A stretch of DNA of 64,000 nt from Azophilus sp965220425 (GCA_965220425.1 OZ244830.1:2170001-2234000); one strand, 5' to 3'. Positions 1-8,816 are shown, counted from the first letter of the stretch. The notes: generated from the letters alone by a model not told the origin. A program made the numbers and translations.

Positions 1-52
1 CAACTCGAGGATGTCGTTGGCGTGTCTCCTCAGCGGAACCTGTCAACGACTT
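1..52. other. Unassigned edge sequence
   Basis: These 52 bases lie outside the IS3-type end at 53. On the minus strand they do not continue the integrase fragment found on the other side of that element, and I recognise no gene in them. A rearrangement after the IS3 insertion is possible. Confidence 0.3.
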
Positions 53-219
53 TGAGACACTGACGGTTACGATTTACTGAGCAATTTCTCCAGTTGTGGA
101 TGTCGCGGGTGGATTGATCCAGACCGCTTGGGGGTAAGCGGTCACGCTGAGGCGTCATTGTCGGCCGGCTGATTTTCCGGTTGCCTTCGTCGTTCCCATG
201 ACGAAGGAGAATCCATTCG

Positions 220-519
220 ATGAGTGACGTAAAAAGGGCGGTGGTAAAGCGCTCTCCAGACCAGTGGCGGGCGATCGTGTCGCGCTTTGAGCGCAGCGGT
301 CAGGGCTGCCGCGAATTCTGTATGGCCGAGGATCTGGCGCCGAGTACGTTCTGGTGGTGGCGGCGCAAGCTGGGCCGGACCGGTTCCGCCGGCGCGACGG
401 TCGATGCGGCGGTTTTCGTGGAGTTGGCGGACGATCGGCCGGCGGCGCCAGTGTGGGATGCGGAACTGGAGCTCGGCGGCGGCGTGGTGCTGCGGGTACG
501 GCGTCCGGAGTCGTGCTGA
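220..519 (+). CDS. tnpA: IS66 accessory protein TnpA
   Basis: A 99-aa protein of the IS66 Orf1 type. The N-terminal half is a helix-turn-helix domain: a W-R-x-I-V-S-R-F-E-R-S-G start, then a GCREFC segment and an APSTFWWWRRKLG recognition-helix region. It is needed with TnpB for transposition of this family, probably as a DNA-binding accessory factor. Its stop overlaps the GTG start of tnpB by 7 bases, which indicates translational coupling. The copy at 46111-46410 differs by only a few residues. Confidence 0.9.
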   Translation: MSDVKRAVVKRSPDQWRAIVSRFERSGQGCREFCMAEDLAPSTFWWWRRKLGRTGSAGATVDAAVFVELADDRPAAPVWDAELELGGGVVLRVRRPESC

Positions 520-863
520 GCCTGGATGGCCGGCGCCGCATCTGGTTATGCACCATTCCGACGGACATGCGGCGCTCGTTCGACGGGCTGTCTGCACTGG
601 TGCGCAATGAACTGGGCGCGGATCCGACGAGCGGGAACTGGTTCGCCTTTGTAAATCGTCGTCGTACGATGATGAAGGTTCTCGCCTTCGACGGTGACGG
701 TTACTGGATCTGGTCGAAGCGTCTGGAGGTGGGTCGGTTTGCGACGCGGGGCGAGACCGGTACCGGGAAAGTCGCGCTCAGCCGCACCGCGCTGCTGGCA
801 TTGATCGAGGGTACCGACATCGTCATCAAACGCCAGCGAAAACGCTACAGAAAGGCTGCTTGA
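513..863 (+). CDS. tnpB: IS66 accessory protein TnpB
   Basis: A 116-aa IS66 Orf2 protein. I chose GTG 513, which overlaps the end of tnpA, because the conserved family core begins at once (I-W-L-C-T-I-P-T-D-M-R-R-S-F-D-G-L). The G-x-W-F-A-F-V-N-R-R-R segment and the basic C-terminus (K-R-Q-R-K-R-Y-R-K-A-A) are typical. The open frame reaches further upstream, but that part only overlaps tnpA in another frame. The biochemical function of the family is not established; it is required for transposition together with TnpA and TnpC. Confidence 0.9.
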   Translation: MLSLDGRRRIWLCTIPTDMRRSFDGLSALVRNELGADPTSGNWFAFVNRRRTMMKVLAFDGDGYWIWSKRLEVGRFATRGETGTGKVALSRTALLALIEGTDIVIKRQRKRYRKAA

Positions 864-915
864 CGGACTCGCGGATGGTATAATCCGGGCTTCGCAGCGA
901 TGGACGCCAAAGACG

Positions 916-2520
916 TTGTCGAGCGCCCGCATCGACGTTCTGCAGCAGGAGAACGCACTACTGAGTGCGATGGTCGCCGACCTCGGCGAACGGCTTTCTG
1001 AAGCCACCGGAGAGCTGCAGTCCGCGCTTGGCCGGATCACCCAACTGCAGCAGCAGGTCGACTGGTTCAAGCGGCAGTTGTTCGGCCGCACTTCGGAGAA
1101 GCGCCTGGAGTTCGATTCGGTGGAGCAGGCGAACCTGTTCGCGGCGCTCGGTATCGAGACGCCGCCCGAACGGGAGGTCCCCACCCAGGAGATCCGCTAC
1201 CGCCGGCGGGAAAAACGCCGGGACGGGGCGGTCAACGAGAGTGGGTTGCGCTTCGACGAGACGGTGCCGGTCGAGGTGATCGAAGTTGTTGACCCCGCCA
1301 TCGAGGCGATCCCCGAGGCCGAGCGGGAGGTCATCGGCGAGAAGGTCAGCCACCGCCTGGCGCAGGAGCCCGGCAGCTACAAGGTGCTGAAGTACGTGCG
1401 TCAGGTCATAAAGCGCCGGGACACAGGCGAAATGTTGACGCCTTCGACGCCGCCGAACGTACTGGAACGCACCTGCGTTGACGTGAGCTTCCTGGCCGGG
1501 ATGCTCGTTGACAAGTTCCGTTATCACCTGCCGCTGTATCGACAGCACCAGCGCCTGGCCGATGCCGGCATCCGGGTCAGCCGAAGCAGCCTGACGAACT
1601 GGGCGGGCCGCGCCGTGGACCTGCTGGAACCCGTCACCGCGGCACAGGCCGCGCATATCCGGCAAGGCGGCGTGATCGCCATGGACGAGACCACGATCAA
1701 GGCGGGCCGCGCGGCGCCTGGGAAGATGCGTAGCGCCTACTTCTGGCCGATCTACGGGGAGTCGGACGAGATCGTCTTCCATTACGCTCCGAGCCGGGCG
1801 CACAAACATGTGGAAGCGTTTCTCGGAGACTTCAGGGGCACGCTGTTGAGCGACGGGTACGCGGCCTATGCCGCTTATGCAAAGCGGCAGGACATCACGC
1901 ACGCTCAGTGTTGGGCGCACTGTCGACGAGGCTATGTGGATGCCAGGGAAAGCGAGCCGGAGGGCGTGGCGGAAGCGCTGTCGCTGATCGGCGCGATCTA
2001 CGTTCATGAGAAGCGCATTCGCAAGAAGAAACTCGACGGTCCGGCGAAACTGGCGTACCGGCGGGAACACAGCACCCTGGCGGTGGACGCATTCTTTGCC
2101 TGGTGCAAAACACAGCGCCAGCGACCGGATCTGTTGCCGAGCAACCCGTTTTCCCAGGCGCTTCAGTATGCGGCGGAGCGGGAAGCCGGGTTGCGGGTGT
2201 TCCTTGAGGATCCGGCCGTGTCCCCGGATACGAATCATCTGGAGCGCAGCATTCGCCAGATTCCGATGGGTCGGCGGAATTGGATGTTCGCGTGGACGGA
2301 GTTGGGCGCTCGGCGGATAGGCGTGATCCAGAGCCTGCTGGTTACCTGCCAGTTGCAGGGTGTCGATCCGTACCCCTACCTCGTCGATGTTCTGCAGCGG
2401 GTCGGTCAACATCCCGCGAAGCGAGTCAACGAGCTGACGCCGCGGGTCTGGAAGACGCTGTTCGCGGATCGGCCGTTACGTTCCGACCTCGGCCGCACCC
2501 GAGACCCACCACCTCAATAG
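916..2520 (+). CDS. tnpC: IS66 DDE transposase TnpC
   Basis: A 534-aa transposase. An N-terminal coiled coil rich in Leu and Gln (about residues 1-55) leads to an RQLFGRTSEKR motif, then a zinc-finger-like linker, then the DDE domain. The first Asp is in IAMDETTIKAG, the second in LLSDGYAAYAAY and the Glu is in the C-terminal NHLERSIRQIP region. The frame opens at TTG 916. An ATG at 900 would give a better N-terminus (M-D-A-K-D-V-V-E) but lies in another frame. A single extra C near 928-930 would explain this, and it is shared with copy 2. Confidence 0.9.
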   Translation: MSSARIDVLQQENALLSAMVADLGERLSEATGELQSALGRITQLQQQVDWFKRQLFGRTSEKRLEFDSVEQANLFAALGIETPPEREVPTQEIRYRRREKRRDGAVNESGLRFDETVPVEVIEVVDPAIEAIPEAEREVIGEKVSHRLAQEPGSYKVLKYVRQVIKRRDTGEMLTPSTPPNVLERTCVDVSFLAGMLVDKFRYHLPLYRQHQRLADAGIRVSRSSLTNWAGRAVDLLEPVTAAQAAHIRQGGVIAMDETTIKAGRAAPGKMRSAYFWPIYGESDEIVFHYAPSRAHKHVEAFLGDFRGTLLSDGYAAYAAYAKRQDITHAQCWAHCRRGYVDARESEPEGVAEALSLIGAIYVHEKRIRKKKLDGPAKLAYRREHSTLAVDAFFAWCKTQRQRPDLLPSNPFSQALQYAAEREAGLRVFLEDPAVSPDTNHLERSIRQIPMGRRNWMFAWTELGARRIGVIQSLLVTCQLQGVDPYPYLVDVLQRVGQHPAKRVNELTPRVWKTLFADRPLRSDLGRTRDPPPQ

Positions 2521-2558
2521 GCCGCGGAAGTCCAGAACGGCCTTGTTTGCCCGCTTAC

Positions 2559-3508
2559 GCTTGGGGAGGGGGTTCGGGTTGTGGGATGCCTTGAACGAAG
2601 CGTTCGGGATGACGGGTCCAGGCGGCTTGAAGGGTCCGTCCGCGCTGGTCCAGCACGCTCTGGGTTCGATGATGATGAACGTCGTCCGGGGTGAGCATCG
2701 CGATGCCGCCATGGCGATGCTCGGTGTTGTACCAAGGGAAGAACGTTCGGCAGAAGGCGATGGCGGCGGTGATGTCGTGGAAACGCCCCGGGAACCCGGG
2801 GTGGTACTTCAGGGTCTTGAACTGCGCCTCGGAGAACGGGTTGTCGTCGGACACCTGGGGGCGGCTCAGCGAGCGGGTCACGCCGAGATCGGCGAGTAGT
2901 TGTGCGGTGCACTTGCTCGTCATCGGCGCCCCACGGTCGGAGTGCAGGGTGAGGACTTGGGGCTGGACGCCTTGTTTGTGGCAGGTCTCTTCGATGAGAC
3001 GACCGGCCAGTGCCGAGTTCTCCCGGTCGGCGACCATCCAGCCGACCGCGTAGCGGCTGAAGATGTCGAGTACGACGTAGAGGTAGAAGTACGTCCACTT
3101 CGTCGGCCCCAACAGCTTGGTGATGTCCCAGGACCAGGTCTGGTTCGGCGCCGTGGCCACCAGTTCGGGTTTGGTGTACGGGGGATGCTCACGTTGATTG
3201 CGCCGCTCTCGGACCGGCCGATTCGCGGCCAGTATCCGATACATCGTCCGCTCCGAGCACAGGTAGTGGCCGTCGTCGAGCAGCGTCGCCACGACTTCTG
3301 CCGGCGCACGGTCGACGAAGCGTGGACAGGCGAGCACATCGAGGACCTGCTCGCGTTCGGCTTCACAAAGTGCCCGGGCGGACGTTGGACGAGGCTGCTG
3401 GTGCCCGGGAGTTGACCTCTGACGACGGTAGAAGGTCGCTCGCGACAGGCCCAGCGCTTGGCAGGCCGGCGCCACACCGACCTGCACTGCAAGCGGTTGG
3501 GCTGCCAT
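2559..3508 (-). pseudogene. IS3-family transposase OrfB, 3' end cut by IS66
   Basis: An IS3-type rve integrase-core transposase. The DDE residues are in WSWDITKL, LHSDRGAP and FSEAQFKTLKYHP. The ATG at 3508 overlaps the orfA stop by one base (TGATG), as is common in this family. IS66 copy 1 supplies a premature stop after P-Q-A. The original tail of about 17 more codons is still present on the other side (minus strand, 133 down to a stop at 74-76). Removing IS66 and one gcttgggg copy restores a complete gene. Confidence 0.85.
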
Positions 3509-3990
3509 CAGGAGCGCGTTCCGTGTTCGAGGTTCAATCCCAGCAGCCCGGCAACTTTTCCCTGCACGTCCAGGATCGTGTGCGCGGTGTGCAACTCGTG
3601 CTCCAGGCGAACCACTTTCGCCTCGAGCGAGCGCACCTTCGCCTCCAGCGGGTTGCGTTCGGCCGGTTTCGCGCCGCGCTTCTTCGAGGCCAACCCCCGA
3701 AGCGAGCCCTTGCGCCGCGCCCTGCGCCAAGTCGTCAGATGCGAGCTGTACAGCCCTTCGCGGCGAAGCAGGCGGCCCACATCGCCGGGCCGTGTGCAGC
3801 GATCCGCCTCCTCAAGGATGCGCAGCCGATACTCCGCGGTGAACTGGCGCCGCTTCGGCTTGGCCACGACCTCCGGGTCCGGCGTCGGTCTGGCGCGGCC
3901 GGCCCTGGGGGCCTCGTCGCTACGCTCCTCGACCCCCAGGGCCGAATAGGAAATCTCATTCAATGTCATCGAGTCTCTCTCTGCGGTCAT
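3508..3990 (-). CDS. IS3-family transposase OrfA
   Basis: A 160-aa helix-turn-helix protein. The first 45 residues are a Pro/Arg-rich leader, followed by the OrfA HTH (R-R-Q-F-T-A-E-Y-R-L-R-I-L-E-E-A-D to Y-S-S-H-L-T-T-W-R-R). A C-terminal leucine-rich coiled coil (L-E-A-K-V-R-S-L-E-A-K-V-V-R-L-E) is of the type that mediates assembly with OrfB. A later internal start could be the true one, because the leader is atypically long. It is followed directly by orfB with a one-base overlap. Confidence 0.8.
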   Translation of the reverse strand: MTAERDSMTLNEISYSALGVEERSDEAPRAGRARPTPDPEVVAKPKRRQFTAEYRLRILEEADRCTRPGDVGRLLRREGLYSSHLTTWRRARRKGSLRGLASKKRGAKPAERNPLEAKVRSLEAKVVRLEHELHTAHTILDVQGKVAGLLGLNLEHGTRS

Positions 3991-4042
3991 CGGTTTTCAC
4001 CTCCACCGCCCTACAGTAATTCCAAAGGATGCCGGTGTCTCA

Positions 4043-4436
4043 GTCATGTTGGCAGAGAGGGCAGGACGTTGCGCCAGTTCGCCGCTGTTTGTTCCGGGTG
4101 GCGCCATGTCTGGGCGTCTCTGTCGATCACTGCGGCAAGGGTATCGGCTACGGTCGGTACGTCGCGTTTGCTTGGCCGGGGATCCGCGCCGTCGCGCGCG
4201 ACGCGAGCGTTTTGTGCTGCGGCGCGGCGCGCTTCCGGCAAAGTGATGAGCGGGTATCCGCCGAGTCCGACGTTGGCTGGTTGGCCTTGAATGTTGAGCC
4301 GCTGATACCACCATTTGACGCCATTGGGCTGTACGTGGAGCGTGAGGCCGTGACCGCCCCGACCGTCGCCGTAGGTTCTGGCACGGGAGTCGGGTTTGAT
4401 CCTCTGGACGAACGTCTCGGTGAGCTTGAGAGCCAT
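4043..4436 (-). pseudogene. P4-type tyrosine integrase, N-terminal fragment
   Basis: From ATG 4436 the product matches the N-terminal arm-binding domain of P4-family integrases (TYGDGRGGHGLTLHVQPNG, then NVGLGGYPLITLPEAR) and ends about 130 residues in, at the IS3 border. The catalytic domain is lost and the expected continuation is not at 1-52. It starts only 4 bases after the stop of the complete integrase at 4441-5625, and the two are clearly homologous, so this was a tandem integrase pair. Confidence 0.85.
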
Positions 4437-4440
4437 GGGG

Positions 4441-5625
4441 TTAGGAAGAGGGAGCAGGGAGTGTGAGGAAGTCCGCCCACATCTGCATGAGTTCGCGACG
4501 CTTGTCGAGCAGGTCGCTGCGGAAATAGGCTGCCTCGACCTTGTTCGAGACGCGGTGCGCGAGCGCGGCCTCGACGACCGCGGTTGGAACGTTGGTCCGT
4601 TCGGCGGCCCAGTCGCGAAAGGAGGAGCGGAAGCCGTGCGGAACGGCACGGATACCGAGATCCCGGAGCGGCTTGCTGATCGCGTTGTCCTTCATGGCTT
4701 TCCCCCGGACAGTGGGGAACAGGATGTCATTGGAACCGGTGAGGCAATCGGCCTGAGCGAGAACGGCGAGGGCTTGCGTGCTGAGCGGAACCCGATGCTC
4801 GACGCCGGTTTTGATGCGCGTGGGGGGGATTGTCCACAAGCCGGTCTTGAGGTCGATTTCAGATCGGGTAGCCCCGCGGACCTCGCCGCTGCGAGTAGCG
4901 GTGAGGACGAGGAACGTGAACCCGAGTTTGGTGCCGGTCCAGATGTCGGCACTCTCGACGGCGCTCATTGCCTGAGCGACCGCGCGATACGGCAGCGCAG
5001 GGTGGTGGCGCTTGCGTTGCGCGTCGCCCCGGCGGTTGGGCAGGGCAGCCTTGGCCGCGTCGACGGGATTGTCGGCGCGATGGCCCTGGGCGAGGGCGAA
5101 CTTGAAGATCGCGGCGAGGCGGTGCCTCAGCCGAAGGCCGGTCTCGCGCTTGTCGTGCCACAAAGCGCTGAGAACCTCGATGCAGTCGGCGCTTGTCACC
5201 TCGTCCACGGGTCGTTGCATCAGGGGGGCGGCGTGGTGTTGGAGGGCGCTACGCCACTCGCGGGCGGTCCGCTCGGGGTCGCGCCAGGTTTCGGCGTCGC
5301 GCGCGATGACGGCGTCGAGCGTCTCCGACACTGTCGGGACAGTGTGCCGTTCGCGGCGTGGGTCCTCGCCGCGGCGGACGAGACGAGCGTTGGCGAGTGC
5401 GTTGCGGCGAGCGTCGGCGAGGGTGACCGAGGGGTAGCCGCCGAGTCCGATGTTGACCGGTCGCCGGTTGATGTAGACGCGCTGGTACCAATACTTGACG
5501 CCATTCGGCTGCACCGCGAGAGTGAGTCCGTAGCCGCCGCGGCCGTCTCCGAACGTCTTGACGCCGGGGGCGGGCTTGACGGTGCTGACGAAGGCAGCGG
5601 TTAATCGATGTTTCTGCACGCCCAT
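4441..5625 (-). CDS. P4-family tyrosine integrase
   Basis: A complete 394-aa phage/island integrase. The N-terminal DUF4102 domain (FGDGRGGYGLTLAVQPNG, IGLGGYPSVTLADAR) spans about residues 1-95, a SAM-like core-binding domain follows, and then the catalytic domain. Visible catalytic residues are Arg in LTATRSGE, His and Arg in PHGFRSSFRDW, His in LAHRV and the nucleophile Tyr in AAYFRSD. Such enzymes integrate genomic islands, often at tRNA genes, but no tRNA is recognisable here. A TATACT-like -10 lies just upstream of the ATG. With its truncated twin it suggests one edge of an integrated island. Confidence 0.93.
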   Translation of the reverse strand: MGVQKHRLTAAFVSTVKPAPGVKTFGDGRGGYGLTLAVQPNGVKYWYQRVYINRRPVNIGLGGYPSVTLADARRNALANARLVRRGEDPRRERHTVPTVSETLDAVIARDAETWRDPERTAREWRSALQHHAAPLMQRPVDEVTSADCIEVLSALWHDKRETGLRLRHRLAAIFKFALAQGHRADNPVDAAKAALPNRRGDAQRKRHHPALPYRAVAQAMSAVESADIWTGTKLGFTFLVLTATRSGEVRGATRSEIDLKTGLWTIPPTRIKTGVEHRVPLSTQALAVLAQADCLTGSNDILFPTVRGKAMKDNAISKPLRDLGIRAVPHGFRSSFRDWAAERTNVPTAVVEAALAHRVSNKVEAAYFRSDLLDKRRELMQMWADFLTLPAPSS

Positions 5626-5711
5626 TTATTGCCTAGTATAACACCTAGCAGTTTTAAACACATCATGGTCTGCATCGGTGTGCGTCATGGTGCGCAGGAA
5701 GGTGGTGATTT

Positions 5712-6278
5712 CGGTCGTTTTTTCAGGTAGTTACAGGCGAATATCTGCGCGGGTATGCGCGGATTTACTTTGGCCAAAATGGGTTCGTCCGCTGCACCAA
5801 GACGGGCAAGAACGCGCTGGACTTCCACCTAACGTACTACCTCGGGCATTTGGCCGCGCAGCATCCAAAGGATGACTTCCACGTATTGTCCAAGGACAAA
5901 GGCTACGACCCGCTAGTCGAACATCTGAGGACTAAGGGTTCCGACGTTCGTCGCCTGGAGAACGCGCCAAGCTTCACATCCAAGTCAACGCCCAGGCCCC
6001 AGCGCAAACCGTCTGCACCGAACGGCGTTTCTGCGACGAAATCGCAAGCGGCCGGGCAATTGCCTGCCGTAGCGACGGTGCGCAAGGCCCTGCAATCTGC
6101 GCGAAACAGGCCTCGCAATACAGCCCGGCTGCGCAACTGGGTCAACAGCCGATTCAACAAGGACTTGAGCGACGCGGCATTTGCGGCGCTGCTCAACAAT
6201 CTGACGCGCCGCAACGTCATCGTCCTCCAGGGAGACAGCGTTCTCTATGAGACGACAGGGATGACCGCAAAGGCGTGA
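5712..6278 (+). pseudogene. PIN-like nuclease domain remnant
   Basis: Reading in the frame that ends at 6278 gives a GKNALDFHLTYYLG segment followed by SKDKGYDPLVEHL. These are the middle and end of the PIN-like domain of a widespread protein family (Asp of ALDFH and Asp of KDKGYDP are metal-binding positions). The usual N-terminal acidic stretch (L-I-D-Y-E-N-V type) is absent and an in-frame stop precedes 5712, so the gene is 5'-truncated. A Ser/Lys/Pro-rich linker and a small helical C-terminal domain follow. TTG 5850 could allow expression of a fragment, but nuclease activity is doubtful. Confidence 0.6.
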
Positions 6279-6881
6279 GCTGATCCCGACCAAGCAGCGA
6301 CCCTCGCGCTCCTGGACGCGCCGGGCAAGACGACCCGCTAGGTCGCAAATCACCTCTCCAAGATGCTCGCGTTCCCGCAGCCGAACAAGTAATCGGGCCG
6401 GTACGTCCCCCTGGACAATCGGGGAAAACCGTTGTTAAATCAGCACGTTGATGGCAGTGTGCCGCTGAGGCACTGCGGGCGCGGAACCTTGCAGCGGGTT
6501 CACGCACTCGTGCCTGGGTTTACCGCGACGTTCCGGCGATCATGGCGGCCACCATGATCGTCATCGGCATCGCACACGCCGCAGATCGAATGTGTCCGCC
6601 GACGCGTTCAGGGCATCTCATTGCCAACCGCGTGAATATGTCTACGGTACCCGCCAAGCCGACCCCCGGCGGACACGCGCGAAGCCACCGGCCCCGGCGT
6701 TCAGTCGCCGACGCTTCCTCGCCACATGGCATGACATTCACTCCGGCGTCCTGATCGGGGCGGCCCGGGTATTACTTTCCCCATAGCGTCCTTCGGCGAC
6801 CACCGCGCGGCTCACCTCAATGATCTTATCGATCATGCTCCGCACGACCGATAAGAGCCTATTCAATATGTTGCGGCCCGG
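6279..6881. other. No recognisable gene
   Basis: Short open frames occur on both strands but none shows a family motif. Just after the PIN remnant, the plus strand has a broken reading resembling a helical C-terminal piece with stop codons. I regard the stretch as decayed coding DNA. Confidence 0.4.
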
Positions 6882-6948
6882 ATTATGTTGCGGAGAGTTC
6901 CGAAGGTCGCTCTGGACATGAGCTTCCCGTAGATCTCCGCAACATAAT
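6882..6948. repeat. Inverted repeat at the end of a RIT remnant
   Basis: A perfect 15-bp inverted repeat, attatgttgcggaga at 6882-6896 and its complement at 6934-6948, lies just outside the recombinase tail at 6958. Both intact RIT elements in this window have a similar ATGTTG or TTATGT motif inside their terminal repeats. This is therefore probably the surviving end of a third RIT element. Confidence 0.5.
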
Positions 6949-6957
6949 CTCCTTCAG

Positions 6958-7335
6958 TCACAGCGCGCCCAGGAAGGCCATCAGCCCCTTGTTCTCCTTC
7001 CACGGTCTATCCGGCCCGGGCTCCGCAGCATCGCAGAGCGCCATCGCCTTGGCCTTCGTCTCAAGATCAATCTCGGCGTAGATGTTGGTGGTATCGAGGC
7101 TGGCGTGACCGAGCCAGGCGCGGATCGTGTTCAGATCGACCCCGGCCTGAAGCAGATGGCAGGCGCTCGTATGGCGCCTACATTGCACGCGATATAGCCG
7201 CCACAGCGCAGCGATACTCTCCTCGCCACGCAGGCCCTCCAACACGAGCCGGATTTTCTTTTCAGACGAATATTTTCGCCGGGTTCGGAGACATCTGTCC
7301 CGCACGACCTTCTCGGCGGAGTCCTTGGATGTCAT
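6958..7335 (-). pseudogene. Chimera of IS3 OrfA start and RIT recombinase C tail
   Basis: One open frame joins two unrelated pieces. From 7335 to about 7197 it is an IS3 OrfA N-terminus (R-T-R-R-K-Y-S-S-E-K-K-I-R-L-V-L-E-G-L-R-G-E-E-S-I-A). From about 7196 to 6958 it is the C-terminal part of a RIT third recombinase: HTSACHLLQAGVDLNTIR, AWLGHASLDTTNIYAE, then the tail. The His, the second His and the Tyr nucleophile are present but the Arg-containing half of the active site is gone. It cannot recombine DNA. The same sequence type occurs complete at 29400-30401. Confidence 0.75.
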
Positions 7336-7361
7336 GGTTTTTCGTCCCGTAGGCGCTGACG

Positions 7362-7796
7362 TTAGACAGCTTCGACCACGCCCTTGGTAAGCAGGATGTT
7401 GCCGTAGAGCCGTACCTCACCGGTGCTGACGATGGCGAACGCCGCCCGCGAGCGGGCGTAGAAGGCGTTGCGTTCGAGCGTTCCAAAGGAGACCGGTTGC
7501 GATTCATGGCGGGCGACGATGTCCCGGAACTCGCGGACGATCTCGGGCACCGCGTCGGCGTCGCCGACGACCTGCATGGTGTTGACCGGCGTCTCGACGT
7601 AGGTGTCGATGGGCAGCACGGAGACGATCGCCTCGAGCACGACGGTGGCGTAGAGCCCGTCGAGTCGCACGAGCCGCCGGGCGCAGGACTCGGCGGGGAA
7701 ATTCGCGTCGACCACGGCGATTTCGTCGCCATGGCCCATGCGCCGCAGCACGGACAAGAGGTCCGGGCTGAGCAGTGGAGGGACGGCTTTCAGCAT
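7362..7796 (-). CDS. fucU: L-fucose mutarotase, copy 1
   Basis: A 144-aa RbsD/FucU-family protein. It interconverts the alpha and beta anomers of L-fucose in the cytoplasm, feeding the dehydrogenase. Family marks are the RRMGHGDEIAVVDANFP stretch (catalytic His in GHGDEI), the DTYVETPVN loop and the C-terminal LYGNILLTKGVV. It lies 39 bases downstream of iclR on the same strand and is probably co-transcribed with it, divergent from the fucD operon. A second copy (50996-51433) shares the fold and nearly the same length but has diverged and is less GC-rich. Confidence 0.93.
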   Translation of the reverse strand: MLKAVPPLLSPDLLSVLRRMGHGDEIAVVDANFPAESCARRLVRLDGLYATVVLEAIVSVLPIDTYVETPVNTMQVVGDADAVPEIVREFRDIVARHESQPVSFGTLERNAFYARSRAAFAIVSTGEVRLYGNILLTKGVVEAV

Positions 7797-7835
7797 GGTT
7801 CACCGCGTGGTGTCGAGGTCGACGGTGCAGTCCGT

Positions 7836-8633
7836 TTAGCGTATGTGCCCGAGGGCTTCCGATATGGCATGGGCACACTGCCCGGTCAGGTCCTTGGCCG
7901 CTTCGAAGCCGATCGGGTTCGAGTCGTCCAGGTAGGCGAGAAAAGGACTGACCAGCGTTGCGGCGATGTCGCCCGAGTGGTCGAAGATCGGGAAGCCGAT
8001 GTCCTGAACGCCCTCGATCTGGGCGCTCTTGGTGGTCTCGTAGCCTTGTTGCCGAACGCGCTCGACCAGCTTCGTCAACAGCGCGGCCTTGGGTCTGCAG
8101 TAACCCATCGGGAGCTTCTCGAGCATCCGCTTCCGCTCGTGGGAGCTGGCGAATGCCAGCAGCACATGCCCCGAGCAGGTATTGAGCAACGGCGCCTCGG
8201 CACCGAGCCGCACCCTTAGCGATCGTTCCGACGGCGCATCCTGTTGCGCGATGATGTGGCCGCGGCCGTCGTAGTAGATCACGACATGGCAGGATTGACC
8301 GATAGCGTGGGCAAGCGATTTCAATTCGGGTGCCGCGGCGGTTGTCAGGCGCTCAATGGCGGGCAGTCGATGGGCCAGTTGGAACAGCTTGAGCGTGATG
8401 GAGTAGGCGCCGGATCCGTCGCGTGATCGGATGTAGCCGCGCCGGTCGAGTACGACCACCATGCGAAAGATCTCGCCCACAGAGCGCTCCAGACGCACGG
8501 CAACCTGGCTGACGTTCAGACCGTCGGACTCGCTGGCCAGCAATTCGAGGATGTCGAGCCCTTTTTCGAGGGCGGGTGCCGCGTACTCGTTCCGCTTGTC
8601 GCCAGGCTTGCGGCGCGGCGGGTCGTTGCTCAC
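7836..8633 (-). CDS. IclR-family transcriptional regulator of the fucose genes
   Basis: A 265-aa IclR-type regulator. The N-terminal winged helix (ALEKGLDILELLA through LNVSQVAVRLERSVGEIFRMV) covers about residues 20-80, and the ligand-binding domain with SCHVVIYYDGRGH and LNTCSGHVLLAF follows. I chose GTG 8633 because GGGAGGAG lies just upstream; the open frame continues further but has no ribosome site. It is divergent from fucD across 183 bases and leads fucU, so it most likely controls both, with an intermediate of L-fucose breakdown as candidate ligand (inference). Confidence 0.9.
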   Translation of the reverse strand: MSNDPPRRKPGDKRNEYAAPALEKGLDILELLASESDGLNVSQVAVRLERSVGEIFRMVVVLDRRGYIRSRDGSGAYSITLKLFQLAHRLPAIERLTTAAAPELKSLAHAIGQSCHVVIYYDGRGHIIAQQDAPSERSLRVRLGAEAPLLNTCSGHVLLAFASSHERKRMLEKLPMGYCRPKAALLTKLVERVRQQGYETTKSAQIEGVQDIGFPIFDHSGDIAATLVSPFLAYLDDSNPIGFEAAKDLTGQCAHAISEALGHIR

Positions 8634-8816
8634 TGTGCGTCTCCTCCCAGATTCCGTCCAGCAAAGTATACTGTATCGATCCCCGCCCGCCTGACACCGG
8701 ATGGCCGCGGCCGGCTCGCCACGCCCAGCCCTCGACCGGGCACCCCAGCTCAGCTCTGGCAATCGTTTTCTTGGTGCAATACTATTTTATGGATAGCAAC
8801 CGAGGGGACGGACAAG
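8634..8816. promoter_or_regulatory. Divergent iclR-fucD control region
   Basis: An intergenic stretch between two divergent operons. The only AT-rich parts are around 8663-8680 (a gtatactgtat core) and 8775-8800. In the latter an imperfect palindrome runs from tgcaatacta to atggatagca around a TTTTA centre, a plausible IclR operator overlapping the fucD promoter. A GAGGGGACGG ribosome site precedes the fucD ATG. The operator call is inference. Confidence 0.4.

Larger units (their letters stand above)
134..2558 (+). mobile_element. IS66-family element, copy 1, complete
   Basis: The ends are gtaagcgg at 134 and ccgcttac finishing at 2558, the usual IS66 termini. The 8-bp direct duplication gcttgggg lies immediately outside, at 126-133 and 2559-2566, so both boundaries are exact. 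It carries the standard tnpA-tnpB-tnpC trio on the plus strand. The second copy at 40337-46496 is nearly identical but interrupted. This copy looks intact and could be the active one, subject to the question about the tnpC start. Confidence 0.95.
53..4042. mobile_element. IS3-family element, split by an IS66 insertion
   Basis: TGAGACAC opens the element at 53 and its reverse complement closes it at 4035-4042, and similarity continues inward for about 25 bp. Inside are IS3-type orfA and orfB on the minus strand. IS66 copy 1 (134-2558) sits near the 3' end of orfB. Without it and one copy of its 8-bp duplication the element is about 1.56 kb. The bases just outside the two ends do not form a matching duplication, so one flank has probably been rearranged. 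The right end truncates a P4-type integrase. Confidence 0.75.

Noticed and set aside
958..2412. 484-codon minus-strand open frame
   Set aside because: Antisense to the IS66 transposase, repeated identically antisense to copy 2.
53..4042. Target duplication around the IS3 element
   Set aside because: The bases outside the two ends do not match, so I could not confirm one.
5626..5711. tRNA or attachment site next to the P4 integrase
   Set aside because: No cloverleaf-forming sequence could be found in this gap.
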